From Clostridiaceae bacterium (GTDB lineage: Bacteria; Bacillota; Clostridia; Lachnospirales; Lachnospiraceae), in contig CAJSZV010000001.1 of the NCBI GenBank assembly GCA_910574345.1, forward strand, positions 404,772 to 468,771: DNA of 64,000 bases. The letters are read 5' to 3'. Every line of letters begins with the position of its first letter. Position 1 is the first letter of the stretch. A model generated the notes under the pieces. It did not search any database, was not told where the DNA came from, and worked only from the letters and a program-made list of their open reading frames with translations. The position numbers and the translations under genes were made by a program. Positions 34,208 to 43,129 of the stretch are shown piece by piece.

Positions 34208-35749
34208 ATGGATTACGTAATTGAGATGCTCCATATCACAAAAAAGTTTCCTGGAATCATTGCCAATGATGATATTACCATTCAGCTGAAAAAAGGCGAG
34301 ATTCATGCCCTTTTAGGGGAGAACGGCGCCGGCAAATCCACACTCATGAGTGTTCTCTTCGGTCTGTACCAGCCGGAAGAAGGCACGATCAAGGTAAAGG
34401 GCCGGGAAGTGAAGATCAAAGGCCCCTTGGACGCCAATGCTTTGGGAATAGGCATGGTACATCAGCATTTTAAGCTGGTACATAATTTTACGGTGCTCCA
34501 GAATATTGTGCTGGGCATGGAGACCGTGGAAAAAGGGTTTTTGAAAATGGATGATGCCCGGAAGAAAGTAATGGAATTAAGCCGGAAATATAATCTGTTT
34601 ATCGACCCCGATGCGCTGATTTCCGATATCACAGTGGGAATGCAGCAGAGGGTAGAGATATTGAAAATGTTGTACCGTGACAACGAGATCATGATTTTTG
34701 ACGAACCCACTGCGGTTTTGACTCCTCAGGAGATCGATGAACTGATGCAGATCATGAGGAATCTGACAGCGGAGGGCAAGTCCATTCTGTTTATCACTCA
34801 CAAATTAAATGAGATCAAAGCGGTGGCGGACCGATGCAGCGTTCTGCGCCGTGGAAAATATATAGGAACCGTAGAAGTGCAGGATACTACCAAGGATGAG
34901 ATGTCAGAGATGATGGTGGGCCGTAAAGTCAATCTGACCGTGGACAAGTCTGAGGCAAAGCCCGGCGATGTGGTTCTGGAAGTTGAGAATCTGTCTGTAG
35001 ATGCCAGGCAGGAAGGGCATACGAAAAAGCTGGTGTCCTCCGTAAGCTTTCAAGTGCGCCGTGGTGAGATCGTGTGTATCGCCGGCATTGACGGAAACGG
35101 GCAGACTGAACTTGTTCAAGCTGTTACAGGTCTTAGAGGAATGAGCTCAGGCACTGTGCGGATCAACGGGGAGGATGTGACGAAAAAGAACATCCGTTAC
35201 CGAAATACCCACGGTATGTCCCATATCCCTGAGGACCGTCATAAGCATGGCCTGGTGCTGGATTACAACTTAGCTTACAACGGTGTGCTGCAGCAATATT
35301 TCGGAACGGAATTCCAGAGTCACGGATTCTTAAAGAATGACCGGATCTATGAATATGCGGGAAAACTTATCAGCAATTTTGATATCCGAAGCGGCGAAGG
35401 CGCAGCTACGATTACAAGAAGCATGTCCGGCGGCAACCAGCAGAAAGTGATCGTGGCCAGGGAGATCCTAAGGCCCCATGATCTCTTGCTGGCAGTCCAG
35501 CCTACCAGAGGCCTGGATGTGGGAGCCATCGAATATATTCATTCGGAACTGGTGAAGCAGAGGGATAACGGTTCCGCCATTTTGCTGGTTTCCTTAGAAC
35601 TTGACGAGGTAATGAACTTAAGCGACCGGATTTTGGTGATCTTTGAGGGGCATATTGTGGCGGAGCTGAACCCCAAAGAGGTGACGGTGCAGGAACTGGG
35701 ACTTTACATGGCCGGCTCTAAGAAAGAAGGTAAAGGGAATGAAGTTTAA
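34208..35749 (+). CDS. Nucleoside ABC importer ATP-binding protein (two ABC domains)
   Basis: 513 residues from ATG 34208 (AAGGGGGAA upstream). Two fused ABC domains of the RbsA/YufO type are present. The first has LLGENGAGKSTLM, an ITVGMQQRVEI signature and IMIFDEPTAVLTP; the second has the degenerate AGIDGNGQTELV, SGGNQQKVIVAREI and VQPTRGLDVGA. An unequal second Walker A is normal for this family. It powers the importer with the BMP lipoprotein and the two permeases. Its end overlaps the next gene by 11 bases. Confidence 0.9.
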   Translation: MDYVIEMLHITKKFPGIIANDDITIQLKKGEIHALLGENGAGKSTLMSVLFGLYQPEEGTIKVKGREVKIKGPLDANALGIGMVHQHFKLVHNFTVLQNIVLGMETVEKGFLKMDDARKKVMELSRKYNLFIDPDALISDITVGMQQRVEILKMLYRDNEIMIFDEPTAVLTPQEIDELMQIMRNLTAEGKSILFITHKLNEIKAVADRCSVLRRGKYIGTVEVQDTTKDEMSEMMVGRKVNLTVDKSEAKPGDVVLEVENLSVDARQEGHTKKLVSSVSFQVRRGEIVCIAGIDGNGQTELVQAVTGLRGMSSGTVRINGEDVTKKNIRYRNTHGMSHIPEDRHKHGLVLDYNLAYNGVLQQYFGTEFQSHGFLKNDRIYEYAGKLISNFDIRSGEGAATITRSMSGGNQQKVIVAREILRPHDLLLAVQPTRGLDVGAIEYIHSELVKQRDNGSAILLVSLELDEVMNLSDRILVIFEGHIVAELNPKEVTVQELGLYMAGSKKEGKGNEV

Positions 35750-36833
35750 GAAAAAGAAGAATTATGTTGGCGTCCTTTCTTCCGTGTTCGCCATCTTCAT
35801 TGGACTTATGGTAGGACTGGTTGTGCTGCTCTTATGTAATCCGTCTCAGGCACTGCCGGGATTTGCCACAATATTGTCAGGTGCATTTACCCATGGGATG
35901 AGAGGCGTGGGACAGGTATTTTATTATGCCACCCCCATTATCCTGACAGGTCTGTCCGTAGGCTTTGCCTTTAAGACAGGTGTCTTTAACATCGGAACTC
36001 CCGGCCAGTTTATCATGGGCGGTTTCGGTGCGGTCTATGTGGGGATTATGTGGGATCAGTTAGGCCCTGTCCACTGGGCGGCAGCGCTTCTTGCCGCTGT
36101 TGTCATGGGGGCGCTGTGGGGCCTGGTTCCCGGTGTGTTAAAAGCCTATTTCAATGTGAATGTGGTCATCTCCTGCATTATGATGAACTACATCGGCATG
36201 TATCTGGTAAACTGGGTGGTGAGAAGTTATAAGCCCCTTTTTAACACGCTGCGGAATGAATCGAAAAATGTGGCGGCAACAGCAGTGATTCCCAAGATGG
36301 GTCTTGACAAGGTATTTCCCGGTTCCAGCGTCAACGGAGGGATCATCATAGCAATCCTGGTGGTTCTTCTGATCTATGTGATTCTTGAGAAGACCATATT
36401 CGGATATGAGCTGAAGGCTGTGGGCTACAATCAGGATGCAGGTAAATATGCGGGAATCAATGAGAAGAGGAATGTGGTTCTGTCCATGATGATCGCAGGA
36501 GCCATCGCCGGACTGGCGGGAGGACTTTTGTATCTGGCAGGAACAGGAAAGCATATCGAGATCAAGGATGTTCTGGCTTCCGAGGGATTTACAGGGATTT
36601 CCGTGGCTCTTTTGGGCTTAAGCCATCCTGTCGGCGTGCTGTTTGCCGGACTCTTTATCGCTTACCTGACAGCAGGCGGCTTTTATCTTCAGCTATTTGA
36701 GTTCTCTACAGAGATCATTGATATCATTGTGGCAGTTATTATCTATTTCAGCGCCTTTGCCCTCATCGTCAAGACGCTTTTAGGGAAACTTAAGGACAAA
36801 AAAGCCGGAAAAGAGGGAGGGAATGAGACATGA
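35739..36833 (+). CDS. Nucleoside ABC importer permease, first subunit
   Basis: 364 residues; ATG 35739 overlaps the ATPase gene and has AAAGGGAAT just upstream. It has about nine to ten membrane segments after a basic N-terminus (KFKKKKNY). GVFNIGTPGQFIMGGF and YELKAVGYNQDAGKYAGIN...AGAIAGLAGGLLYLAG are typical of the BPD_transp_2 family, YufP/NupB type. It pairs with the following permease to form the membrane channel. Confidence 0.88.
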   Translation: MKFKKKKNYVGVLSSVFAIFIGLMVGLVVLLLCNPSQALPGFATILSGAFTHGMRGVGQVFYYATPIILTGLSVGFAFKTGVFNIGTPGQFIMGGFGAVYVGIMWDQLGPVHWAAALLAAVVMGALWGLVPGVLKAYFNVNVVISCIMMNYIGMYLVNWVVRSYKPLFNTLRNESKNVAATAVIPKMGLDKVFPGSSVNGGIIIAILVVLLIYVILEKTIFGYELKAVGYNQDAGKYAGINEKRNVVLSMMIAGAIAGLAGGLLYLAGTGKHIEIKDVLASEGFTGISVALLGLSHPVGVLFAGLFIAYLTAGGFYLQLFEFSTEIIDIIVAVIIYFSAFALIVKTLLGKLKDKKAGKEGGNET

Positions 36834-37783
36834 GCGTAATCTACTTTATCTTCCAGCAGACCATGCTTTTTACGATTCCCCTTATGGTTGTAGCTCTGGG
36901 TGGCATGTTTTCCGAGCGCAGCGGCGTTGTGAATATTGCCCTGGAAGGCATTATGATCATGGGCGCTTTTACGGGCATTCTCTTTTTGAATCTTACAGGA
37001 GGGAAGATGCAGGGACAGGTCCAGCTTTTGGCTGCGATTATTATTGCCATGGTTACAGGGATTGTATTTTCCCTGACTCATGCTTACGCAGCTATTAACA
37101 TGAAGGCGGATCAGACCATCAGCGGCACGGCTCTCAATATGTTTGCCCCGGCCTTTGCCATCTTTGTGGCTCGTGTGATTCAGGGGGTGCAGCAGGTTCA
37201 GTTTATCAATACATTCCGCATTGAATCCGTGCCGGTGCTTGGGAAGATCCCTTTTATAGGGCCTCTGCTGTTTCAGAATACGTATATCACCACCTATCTT
37301 GGGATCGGAATTCTCATTCTGTCCGCAGTGGTTCTCTATAAGACCAGATTCGGTCTGCGTCTTCGGGCCTGCGGGGAACACCCTCACGCGGCGGATGCGG
37401 CAGGAATCAATGTATATAAGATGCAGTATGCCGGCGTGGCCATCTCCGGTGCTCTGGCAGGGCTTGGAGGACTGATCTTCGTGGTACCCACCTCCACCAA
37501 CTTTAATGCCGACGTGGCCGGATACGGCTTCTTAGCCATTGCGGTGCTGATCTTCGGCCAGTGGAAGCCGGGCAGGATCTTCGGGGCCTCCCTGTTCTTC
37601 GGTCTGATGAAGACCATTGCCGCAGCCTATTCCGGTATTCCGTTTCTGGCGTCCCTGGGGATTCCCAGCTATTTGTACAAGATGGTGCCTTATATCGCTA
37701 CTATGGTAGTACTCATGTTTACTTCCAGAAATTCTCAGGCGCCAAGGGCTTCGGGGATTCCTTATGATAAGGGGCAGAGATAG
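36830..37783 (+). CDS. Nucleoside ABC importer permease, second subunit
   Basis: 317 residues; ATG 36830 overlaps the previous stop by four bases (ATGA), indicating coupled translation. About eight to nine hydrophobic segments are seen. Conserved BPD_transp_2 features include GVVNIALEGIMIMGAFTG, LRACGEHPHAADAAGINVYK and AISGALAGLGGLIF, the YufQ/NupC type. It completes the four-gene importer. Confidence 0.88.
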   Translation: MSVIYFIFQQTMLFTIPLMVVALGGMFSERSGVVNIALEGIMIMGAFTGILFLNLTGGKMQGQVQLLAAIIIAMVTGIVFSLTHAYAAINMKADQTISGTALNMFAPAFAIFVARVIQGVQQVQFINTFRIESVPVLGKIPFIGPLLFQNTYITTYLGIGILILSAVVLYKTRFGLRLRACGEHPHAADAAGINVYKMQYAGVAISGALAGLGGLIFVVPTSTNFNADVAGYGFLAIAVLIFGQWKPGRIFGASLFFGLMKTIAAAYSGIPFLASLGIPSYLYKMVPYIATMVVLMFTSRNSQAPRASGIPYDKGQR

Positions 37784-37828
37784 AAAAAAACGCAGGAAAA
37801 AGCCCAGGGAAAAAAAGTAAAAATAGTG

Positions 37829-37857
37829 TTGACAATTTCGACAATTCATATTATACT
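37829..37857 (+). promoter_or_regulatory. Consensus promoter of the tRNA cluster
   Basis: TTGACA (37829-37834), exactly 17 bases, TATACT (37852-37857), ending 11 bases before the first tRNA. The near-perfect match suits a strong stable-RNA promoter. Confidence 0.8.
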
Positions 37858-37868
37858 ATCAAAGGTAT

Positions 37869-37942
37869 CGAGGCGTGGCTCAGTTTGGTAGAGCGCTGCG
37901 TTCGGGACGCAGAGGCCGTGGGTTCGAATCCCGTCGCCTCGA
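37869..37942 (+). tRNA. tRNA-Pro (anticodon CGG)
   Basis: 74 bases fold as a cloverleaf. Acceptor CGAGGCG pairs with CGCCTCG, the D stem is GCTC/GAGC, and the anticodon stem CTGCG/CGCAG holds loop TTCGGGA with anticodon CGG. The T arm is GTGGG-TTCGAAT-CCCGT. Discriminator A; CCA is not encoded. It closely resembles Bacillus tRNA-Pro. Confidence 0.95.
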
Positions 37943-37962
37943 TTCTGAGATAGTTTACATAG

Positions 37963-38034
37963 GGCCAATTGGTCAAGCGGTCAAGACGACGCCCTCTCAC
38001 GGCGTAAACCCGGGTTCGATTCCCGGATTGGTCA
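37963..38034 (+). tRNA. tRNA-Glu (anticodon CTC)
   Basis: 72 bases. Acceptor GGCCAAT pairs with ATTGGTC (one G-T), and the anticodon stem ACGCC/GGCGT holds loop CTCTCAC with anticodon CTC. The T arm is CCGGG-TTCGATT-CCCGG. Discriminator A; CCA is not encoded. It lies 20 bases after tRNA-Pro. Confidence 0.93.
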
Positions 38035-38079
38035 TAGGAACGAGGCGGATCAGAGATTCGCCGGTTTCTTTTTACAGGT

Positions 38080-38152
38080 GCTTCCGTGGCGCAGCTGGTA
38101 GCGCGCCGCATTCGTAATGCGTAGGTCGCCGGTTCGAATCCGGCCGGGAGCT
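38080..38152 (+). tRNA. tRNA-Thr (anticodon CGT)
   Basis: 73 bases. Acceptor GCTTCCG pairs with CGGGAGC (one G-T), and the anticodon stem CCGCA/TGCGT has one weak pair. Loop TTCGTAA gives anticodon CGT. The T arm is GCCGG-TTCGAAT-CCGGC. Discriminator T; CCA is not encoded. Confidence 0.92.
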
Positions 38153-38182
38153 TTGAAAATAAGGGGTTTTAAGAGGCAGGAA

Positions 38183-38214
38183 AGTGCGTAAACATCGGGG
38201 TTACGCGCTTTTTA
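38183..38214 (+). terminator. Terminator of the tRNA cluster
   Basis: AGTGCGTAA (38183-38191) pairs with TTACGCGCT (38201-38209) including one G-T pair, followed by TTTTTACG. It lies 31 bases after tRNA-Thr. Confidence 0.8.
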
Positions 38215-38421
38215 CGTTTTTCTCTGTAGAATATAAAAGGAGAGCGTTTCTAAGGAAGAACTGTAAGGATTCATCGCTTACCGCTTACGAAAAATGTTGT
38301 TCATAGAAATGCGGTCAATGTACAAGCCAGCCGTATTCCCTGCGGCAATCAAGGATATATTCTACATAGACGGCGTCTCCTCAGTACAAAATACTATTTT
38401 ACGGAGTCAAGGAAGGAAGAT

Positions 38422-39306
38422 ATGAAAATGCAGAATAAAACCAAAGGTATGCTGCTGACTCTCGCAGGCGGGACTTTATGGGGATTTTCCGGAACCTGCG
38501 GCCAGTATCTCATGCAGCAAAAAGGAGTCACCTCGGACTGGCTGGTTCCCCTGCGGCTGACCATAGCTGGTTTTTTGTTGCTCCTGCTTTGTTTTTTTAA
38601 GCAGCGGGAGAAAGTATTCTCTGTGTGGAGCACCAGGAGAGATGCAGGAGCGATTCTGTGCTTCGGAATCTTCGGCATGTCCATGTGCCAGTACACCTAT
38701 TTTACTGCCATCGGGGCTTCTAATGCAGGAACGGCCACAGTGCTTCAGTACATAGGTCCGGTGATCATCGTAGTCTATGTGTCCTTAAGAACTTTAAAGA
38801 TGCCGGGCCCCAGAGAGATCATCGCCATTGTCCTTGCGGTTCTGGGAACTTTTTTCCTTGCCACCCACGGAAACGCCGCCAACATGGTGCTGTCAGAGAA
38901 AGCTCTGTTCTGGGGACTGGCCTCCGCCGTAGCGCTGGCTGTATACACAGTTCAGCCGGGACGGCTTCTGGCCTCCTACGGTTCCCTTCCTGTGACGGGC
39001 TGGGGAATGTTTATCGGCGGTATGATGTTGATGGCACTGTTCTGCCCATGGCAGATCCCTGTGACGGTGGATGCCCAGGTAATAGCAGGCATGGCGGCGG
39101 TGATCCTCCTGGGAACTATCATTGCCTTTTCCTGTTACCTGGAGGGAATCCGCCTGGTAGGACCGAAGAAAGGGAGTCTTTATGCCTCCGTGGAACCGGT
39201 ATCAGCCACGGTGTTTTCTGTTCTGTGGATGCATGCGGCTTTCGGAGTGTGGGATCTTATGGGATTTGCCTGCATTTTTGCCACCATCCTTCTGCTGTCT
39301 CTCTGA
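38422..39306 (+). CDS. EamA/DMT-family transporter
   Basis: 294 residues from ATG 38422 with AAGGAAGGA upstream. Ten hydrophobic segments are arranged as two EamA repeats: the first begins GMLLTLAGGTLWGFSGTC, the second around LFWGLASAVALAVYTVQP. This is the drug/metabolite exporter superfamily; substrates range from amino acids to nucleotides and cannot be told here. It stands alone between the tRNAs and a pseudogene zone. Confidence 0.85.
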   Translation: MKMQNKTKGMLLTLAGGTLWGFSGTCGQYLMQQKGVTSDWLVPLRLTIAGFLLLLLCFFKQREKVFSVWSTRRDAGAILCFGIFGMSMCQYTYFTAIGASNAGTATVLQYIGPVIIVVYVSLRTLKMPGPREIIAIVLAVLGTFFLATHGNAANMVLSEKALFWGLASAVALAVYTVQPGRLLASYGSLPVTGWGMFIGGMMLMALFCPWQIPVTVDAQVIAGMAAVILLGTIIAFSCYLEGIRLVGPKKGSLYASVEPVSATVFSVLWMHAAFGVWDLMGFACIFATILLLSL

Positions 39307-39445
39307 CATAGAGATACCTGTGCATGGATAGGATTTTGTTTTTTTATACGATCGTATGGTTTGTAAAAAGCGAACGATTTGAAAATACAGATCTGTGGCC
39401 GGAACCAGATGATTCAGCAAATTAATAAAATACAGAAAGACGAAC

Positions 39446-39860
39446 ATGAAAAAATATTGGGCAGCAATCGTGGCAAGCCGGATTGATTTCCGAAATGGCG
39501 GCAGGATGCAGCAGGACAAAGCCTGCGGCTATGACAGAGGGAACTGCAGTCACAGAAACAACTGCATCCGAAACAGAAAACGGCAGGAATCAGACAGATG
39601 CTGAGACGGAAACGGCAGAAGGAGAATCTGTGGATCTGATCGTATTTGCGGCAGCTTCCATGACAGAAGCCCTGACTCAGATTGCCGAAATGTATAAGGA
39701 AGTGAATCCGAATGTAAGGATGATCTACACCTTTGATTCTTCAGGAACCCTGAAGACCCAGATTCAGGAGGGAGCAGACTGTGATATTTTTATTTCTGCG
39801 GCACAGAAACAGATGGACCAGTTAGACATCCTGGCAGATCCCTCTGTAAATACGGAAAGA
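39446..39860 (+). pseudogene. Broken ModA-type molybdate-binding lipoprotein gene
   Basis: From ATG 39446 the frame starts MKKYWAAIVAS, and near 39475 a one-base shift is needed to continue as LISEMAAGCSRTK, which together make a lipoprotein signal. The body (VDLIVFAAASMTEALTQIAEMY...YTFDSSGTLKTQIQEGADCDIFISA) is the N-terminal half of ModA. The homology stops after about 125 residues, where the sequence runs into the antisense of another remnant. About half the gene and any modBC partners are missing. Confidence 0.75.
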
Positions 39861-40064
39861 TTTCAATTTGATTTCCCCAATATACATTATTATCTTCAAG
39901 CAGTCTGACAGACTGTCCATTTGGCAGTGGATATTTTTTAATTCTTCTGAACCACCCCTTTTTATGCATTCTGCTGCAATACATTTCCCTCCAAAGGGAT
40001 GGCCGTCTGTTTTCACACAGCCATTGCAGATATTTTTCCTGTCACACTTTCCCATGATTTTCAT
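39850..40064 (-). pseudogene. Decayed DUF3795-like gene
   Basis: One minus frame starting at 40064 reads MGKCDRKNICNGCVKTDGHP...GGKCIAAECIKRGG, the Cys pattern of DUF3795 proteins. A different minus frame (about 39852-39936) reads YPLPNGQSVRLLEDNNVYWG, which resembles the C-terminal end of relatives as I know them. The middle is missing and the frames differ, so the gene has an internal deletion and a frameshift. It abuts the broken modA gene. Confidence 0.55.
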
Positions 40065-40090
40065 TTACCGGTTATTATTCAATAAATTTA

Positions 40091-40119
40091 TTGACTATAT
40101 CATAGAAAACTATTAAAAT
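40091..40119 (+). promoter_or_regulatory. Promoter of the histidine-kinase operon
   Basis: TTGACT (40091-40096), 17 bases, TAAAAT (40114-40119), 27 bases before the GTG start of the small exported ORF. Confidence 0.6.
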
Positions 40120-40145
40120 TTAAGAAAAACCAGGGAGGTAACAGT

Positions 40146-40280
40146 GTGAGAGCTAAAAAAGTATTTTTGGCAGCATCCGTCTTTACCCTGCTGACCACTT
40201 CAGCAGCATTTGGAGGGGCATGGAAAACCGGTAAGGGAAATTGGCAGTATGATAACGGCGAAGGAACAGAAGCATGGTAA
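40146..40280 (+). CDS. Small exported peptide, truncated cell-wall-repeat protein
   Basis: 44 residues from GTG 40146 with GGGAGGT (40132-40138) seven bases upstream. Residues 1-25 form a signal peptide (RAKKVFLAASVFTLLTTSAAFGG). The rest, GNWQYDNGEGTEAW, resembles the first unit of choline-binding-like repeats (GWWYDNGDGTYPANSW) common in Lachnospiraceae. Its TAA lies inside the start of the histidine kinase gene (ATGGTAA), so translation may be coupled. It is either a truncated wall protein now serving as a leader or a genuine small secreted peptide. Confidence 0.5.
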   Translation: MRAKKVFLAASVFTLLTTSAAFGGAWKTGKGNWQYDNGEGTEAW

Positions 40281-43129
40281 ATTTTGTAATTCTATTAGAA
40301 TGTTTTGGCATATGTCTCACGGCTGTAGCCTTATTCCTTCTCCTCAACGGAGACGGCGCCAGGGAGCAGAAGCTGCTGATCATGATTCTCTGCGGTTCCC
40401 TGGTACAGAACGTAGGGTATTTATTGGAATTGATCGCGCCCACAGTGGAAGCGGCCATGACGGCGGTGACAGTGGAAAAGGTGGGGTCCGCCTTTACCCC
40501 CCTTTGTTATTGCTGGTTTATCTACATCTATTGTTCTGTTACGCCGCCCAAAAAGCTTTTAAGGCTTCTGGGCGCGGTCAGTTTTTTATCTCTGCCCACA
40601 GTGATTTTTAACTGGCGCGGTCTTTTTTACCAAGATGTCCAGTGGACAGCCGCAGGGGATGGATTCCATTATGTGAGCCTTACCTATGGGCCGCTGTATG
40701 TGTTTTTTCTGATCGGCCATATTATTATTCCTTACGCCCTCTGTATCTACACCCTGGTGGGCGCTATCCGGGAACGCAGGGACCGGCAGCTCAACCGCCA
40801 GTACTGGACTATCCTGACCATTTCCGGCCTGCCTGTGGTCGTGCTCGCGGTCTATATTCTTAAAATCGTCAACATCTTTGACCTGACGCCAGTGACCCTG
40901 ACTATTTCCATGTCCATGGTGGTCATCGTCATCTGGAGCCGCCGCAATTATGATTTCCGCTATCTGGCTGCGGAAAAGGTTCTTGAGAGCATGGGCGACG
41001 GCGTCATCGCGCTGGATGATCACGACCGGCTGGTCAGCTACAACCGGGCCGCGGCCGATATCTTCACCTCTCTGTCCGCCCACAGACCGGGAGAGAATAT
41101 CCGGGCAGTGGAGGGCTTCCGGGAGGAAATGCTGAACAGTGATATCCCCCAGAGCTTTTCCATCAGCGGACAGCACTACGAAAGCCACAGCAAGCATATC
41201 GTAGATGAGAACGGCAAGATACAGGGGTCTGTTATTTTGATCCTGGATATGACCGATATCAAGTCCTATATCAATGAGATCAAGCGGGTGCGGCGTCAGG
41301 CGGAGAAGGCCAGCATCGCCAAAAGCGAGTTCCTGGCCAACATGTCCCACGAGATACGGACTCCCATGAACGCCATCATTGGTCTCAATGACATCATCAT
41401 GGAGGAATGCGGAGACACGGAGATCTACGGCTATGCCAAGGATGTACAGTCTGCCGCCAGAAACCTGCTGACCATCATTAACGACATCCTGGACCTGTCC
41501 AAGGTGGAAGCGGGAAAAATGGAACTGGTGATCGAGAATTACTACATAAAAGACATGGCTGACGAGATCATGGGGATCATGGATATGGCGGCTTCCCAGA
41601 AGGGCCTCATCCTGAAATATGAGTGCGACCAGACCATACCCTGCCGCTACAGCGGGGATGACGGCAGGATCAAGCAGATCCTTCTGAACATTCTCAGCAA
41701 TGCCATAAAATTTACGAAGAAAGGCTATGTGCGGGCTTATATTACGGGGAAACCCGGCAGGGACAAAGACGAGGAGCTGCTCACCTTCTGCGTGGAGGAT
41801 ACGGGCTGCGGTATCCGGGAGGAAGACCTTCAGAAGATTTTCGAGGATTTCCGTCAGGTGGATTCCAGGCGAAACCGGAGCGTGGAGGGCACGGGGCTGG
41901 GACTTGCCATTGTAAAACATCTGGTGGAGCTGATGAAGGGCACCATCCAGGTGGAAAGCGTCTATGGCAAGGGAACCACCGTCACCATCACCATTCCCCA
42001 GAAAATCGTGGACCGTCAGCCGGTTTCGGAGATGAAGGAGGCCCCCCAGACAGAGCAGAAGGTCACGGACGGATTTACGGCCCCTGGGGTGAAAGTGCTG
42101 ATCGTAGACGACAATGTGATCAACCGGAAGGTGGCCAGAGGCTTTTTGAAAAACTACGCCTTTGATCTCACCGAGGCGGAAAGCGGGCCGGAGGCCATTG
42201 AGCGGGTCCGCTCTGACCGGTACGATCTCATCTTCATGGACCACATGATGCCGGATATGGACGGCGTGGAGGCGGCGGAGATCATCCGGAGAGACTGCGG
42301 CGACAACGGGACCGCTCCCGTCATGGTCGCTCTCACAGCCAATGCCATGGAAGGCATGAGGGAGCGTTTTCTGGAACACGGTTTCCAGGATTTTATCGCC
42401 AAGCCTCTGGACAGGACAGAGCTGAACCAGCTTCTGCTGCGCTGGGTTCCAGAGAAATACCGGCAGACAGGAGACACGGAGGAAGAATCCAAACCCCTGG
42501 ACCCCTCGGCTGTTCAGATCGACGGAGTGGATATGGAGGCTGTAACCCAATATTATTCCGGCGATGAAGAGGGGTTCATGGAACTGCTGGATCTCTACTG
42601 TATAGACGGAAAGCGGAAGACCGAGCTTCTCCATCAGGTGGTGGATTCCGATCCCCTGCGCTATCAGATCGAGGTTCATGGGCTTAAAAGCGCTTCCGCC
42701 AATATCGGAGCCATGGAGGTGTCCGCCATGGCCCGGGCCCATGAGAACGCCGCCGTACAGGGAGACATGGAATTTATCCACAGCCAATTCCCTCTTTTGA
42801 TGACAGAATATGAGGAACTGCTGGTGAATATCAGACGGTTTCTGGAAAAGCGGGGGCAGGAAAAGGGGAGGAAAGAAAAACTTCCCTGTCTGACTGCACA
42901 GGAGTTTAAGGAAGAGACGGCGGCGGCTCTAGAAGAGCTGAAACATTTTCGTTCTCAAAAGTGCGGGGAGAGGGTGGAGACAATGCTGACCCATGAACTG
43001 CCCGGGGACGGGGAGGAGCGGCTTTTGGAGATACAGGAACAGCTGCGATTGTATGAAGATGACAAGGCTGAGGAGCTGCTTGGACGGCTTCTGTGCTCAC
43101 TTGAAAAGGAGGAAGAAGGCAATGAGTGA
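40274..43129 (+). CDS. Hybrid sensor histidine kinase with receiver and HPt domains
   Basis: 951 residues from ATG 40274. The N-terminus has about seven membrane segments (residues 1-220) of the 7TM-HisK type, then a PAS-like region (about 228-335). The dimerisation/phosphoacceptor domain has H359 in NMSHEIRTPMNAIIG. The ATPase domain has the N box (ILLNILSNAIKF), CVEDTGCGI and VEGTGLGLAIV. A receiver domain has D656 in IFMDHMMPDMDG, and an HPt domain has H802 in EVHGLKSASANIG. All phosphorelay sites are intact. The last 100 residues are helical and unassigned. The stop overlaps the next gene. Confidence 0.92.
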   Translation: MVNFVILLECFGICLTAVALFLLLNGDGAREQKLLIMILCGSLVQNVGYLLELIAPTVEAAMTAVTVEKVGSAFTPLCYCWFIYIYCSVTPPKKLLRLLGAVSFLSLPTVIFNWRGLFYQDVQWTAAGDGFHYVSLTYGPLYVFFLIGHIIIPYALCIYTLVGAIRERRDRQLNRQYWTILTISGLPVVVLAVYILKIVNIFDLTPVTLTISMSMVVIVIWSRRNYDFRYLAAEKVLESMGDGVIALDDHDRLVSYNRAAADIFTSLSAHRPGENIRAVEGFREEMLNSDIPQSFSISGQHYESHSKHIVDENGKIQGSVILILDMTDIKSYINEIKRVRRQAEKASIAKSEFLANMSHEIRTPMNAIIGLNDIIMEECGDTEIYGYAKDVQSAARNLLTIINDILDLSKVEAGKMELVIENYYIKDMADEIMGIMDMAASQKGLILKYECDQTIPCRYSGDDGRIKQILLNILSNAIKFTKKGYVRAYITGKPGRDKDEELLTFCVEDTGCGIREEDLQKIFEDFRQVDSRRNRSVEGTGLGLAIVKHLVELMKGTIQVESVYGKGTTVTITIPQKIVDRQPVSEMKEAPQTEQKVTDGFTAPGVKVLIVDDNVINRKVARGFLKNYAFDLTEAESGPEAIERVRSDRYDLIFMDHMMPDMDGVEAAEIIRRDCGDNGTAPVMVALTANAMEGMRERFLEHGFQDFIAKPLDRTELNQLLLRWVPEKYRQTGDTEEESKPLDPSAVQIDGVDMEAVTQYYSGDEEGFMELLDLYCIDGKRKTELLHQVVDSDPLRYQIEVHGLKSASANIGAMEVSAMARAHENAAVQGDMEFIHSQFPLLMTEYEELLVNIRRFLEKRGQEKGRKEKLPCLTAQEFKEETAAALEELKHFRSQKCGERVETMLTHELPGDGEERLLEIQEQLRLYEDDKAEELLGRLLCSLEKEEEGNE

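Noticed and set aside
37875..38117. An 80-codon open frame across the tRNA cluster
   Set aside because: It lies over three well-folded tRNA genes and has no ribosome site; it is a by-product of the tRNA sequences.
38294..38425. A 43-codon frame ending in the start codon of the EamA transporter gene
   Set aside because: It reads protein-like (VFPAAIKDIFYIDGVSS) but has no ribosome site and no recognised family. It might be a remnant, but support is too weak to list as a gene.
40586..42787. A 733-codon open frame on the minus strand
   Set aside because: It is the exact antisense of the hybrid histidine kinase gene, which has all expected motifs. The minus translation is rich in His, Leu and Pro without any recognisable domain.
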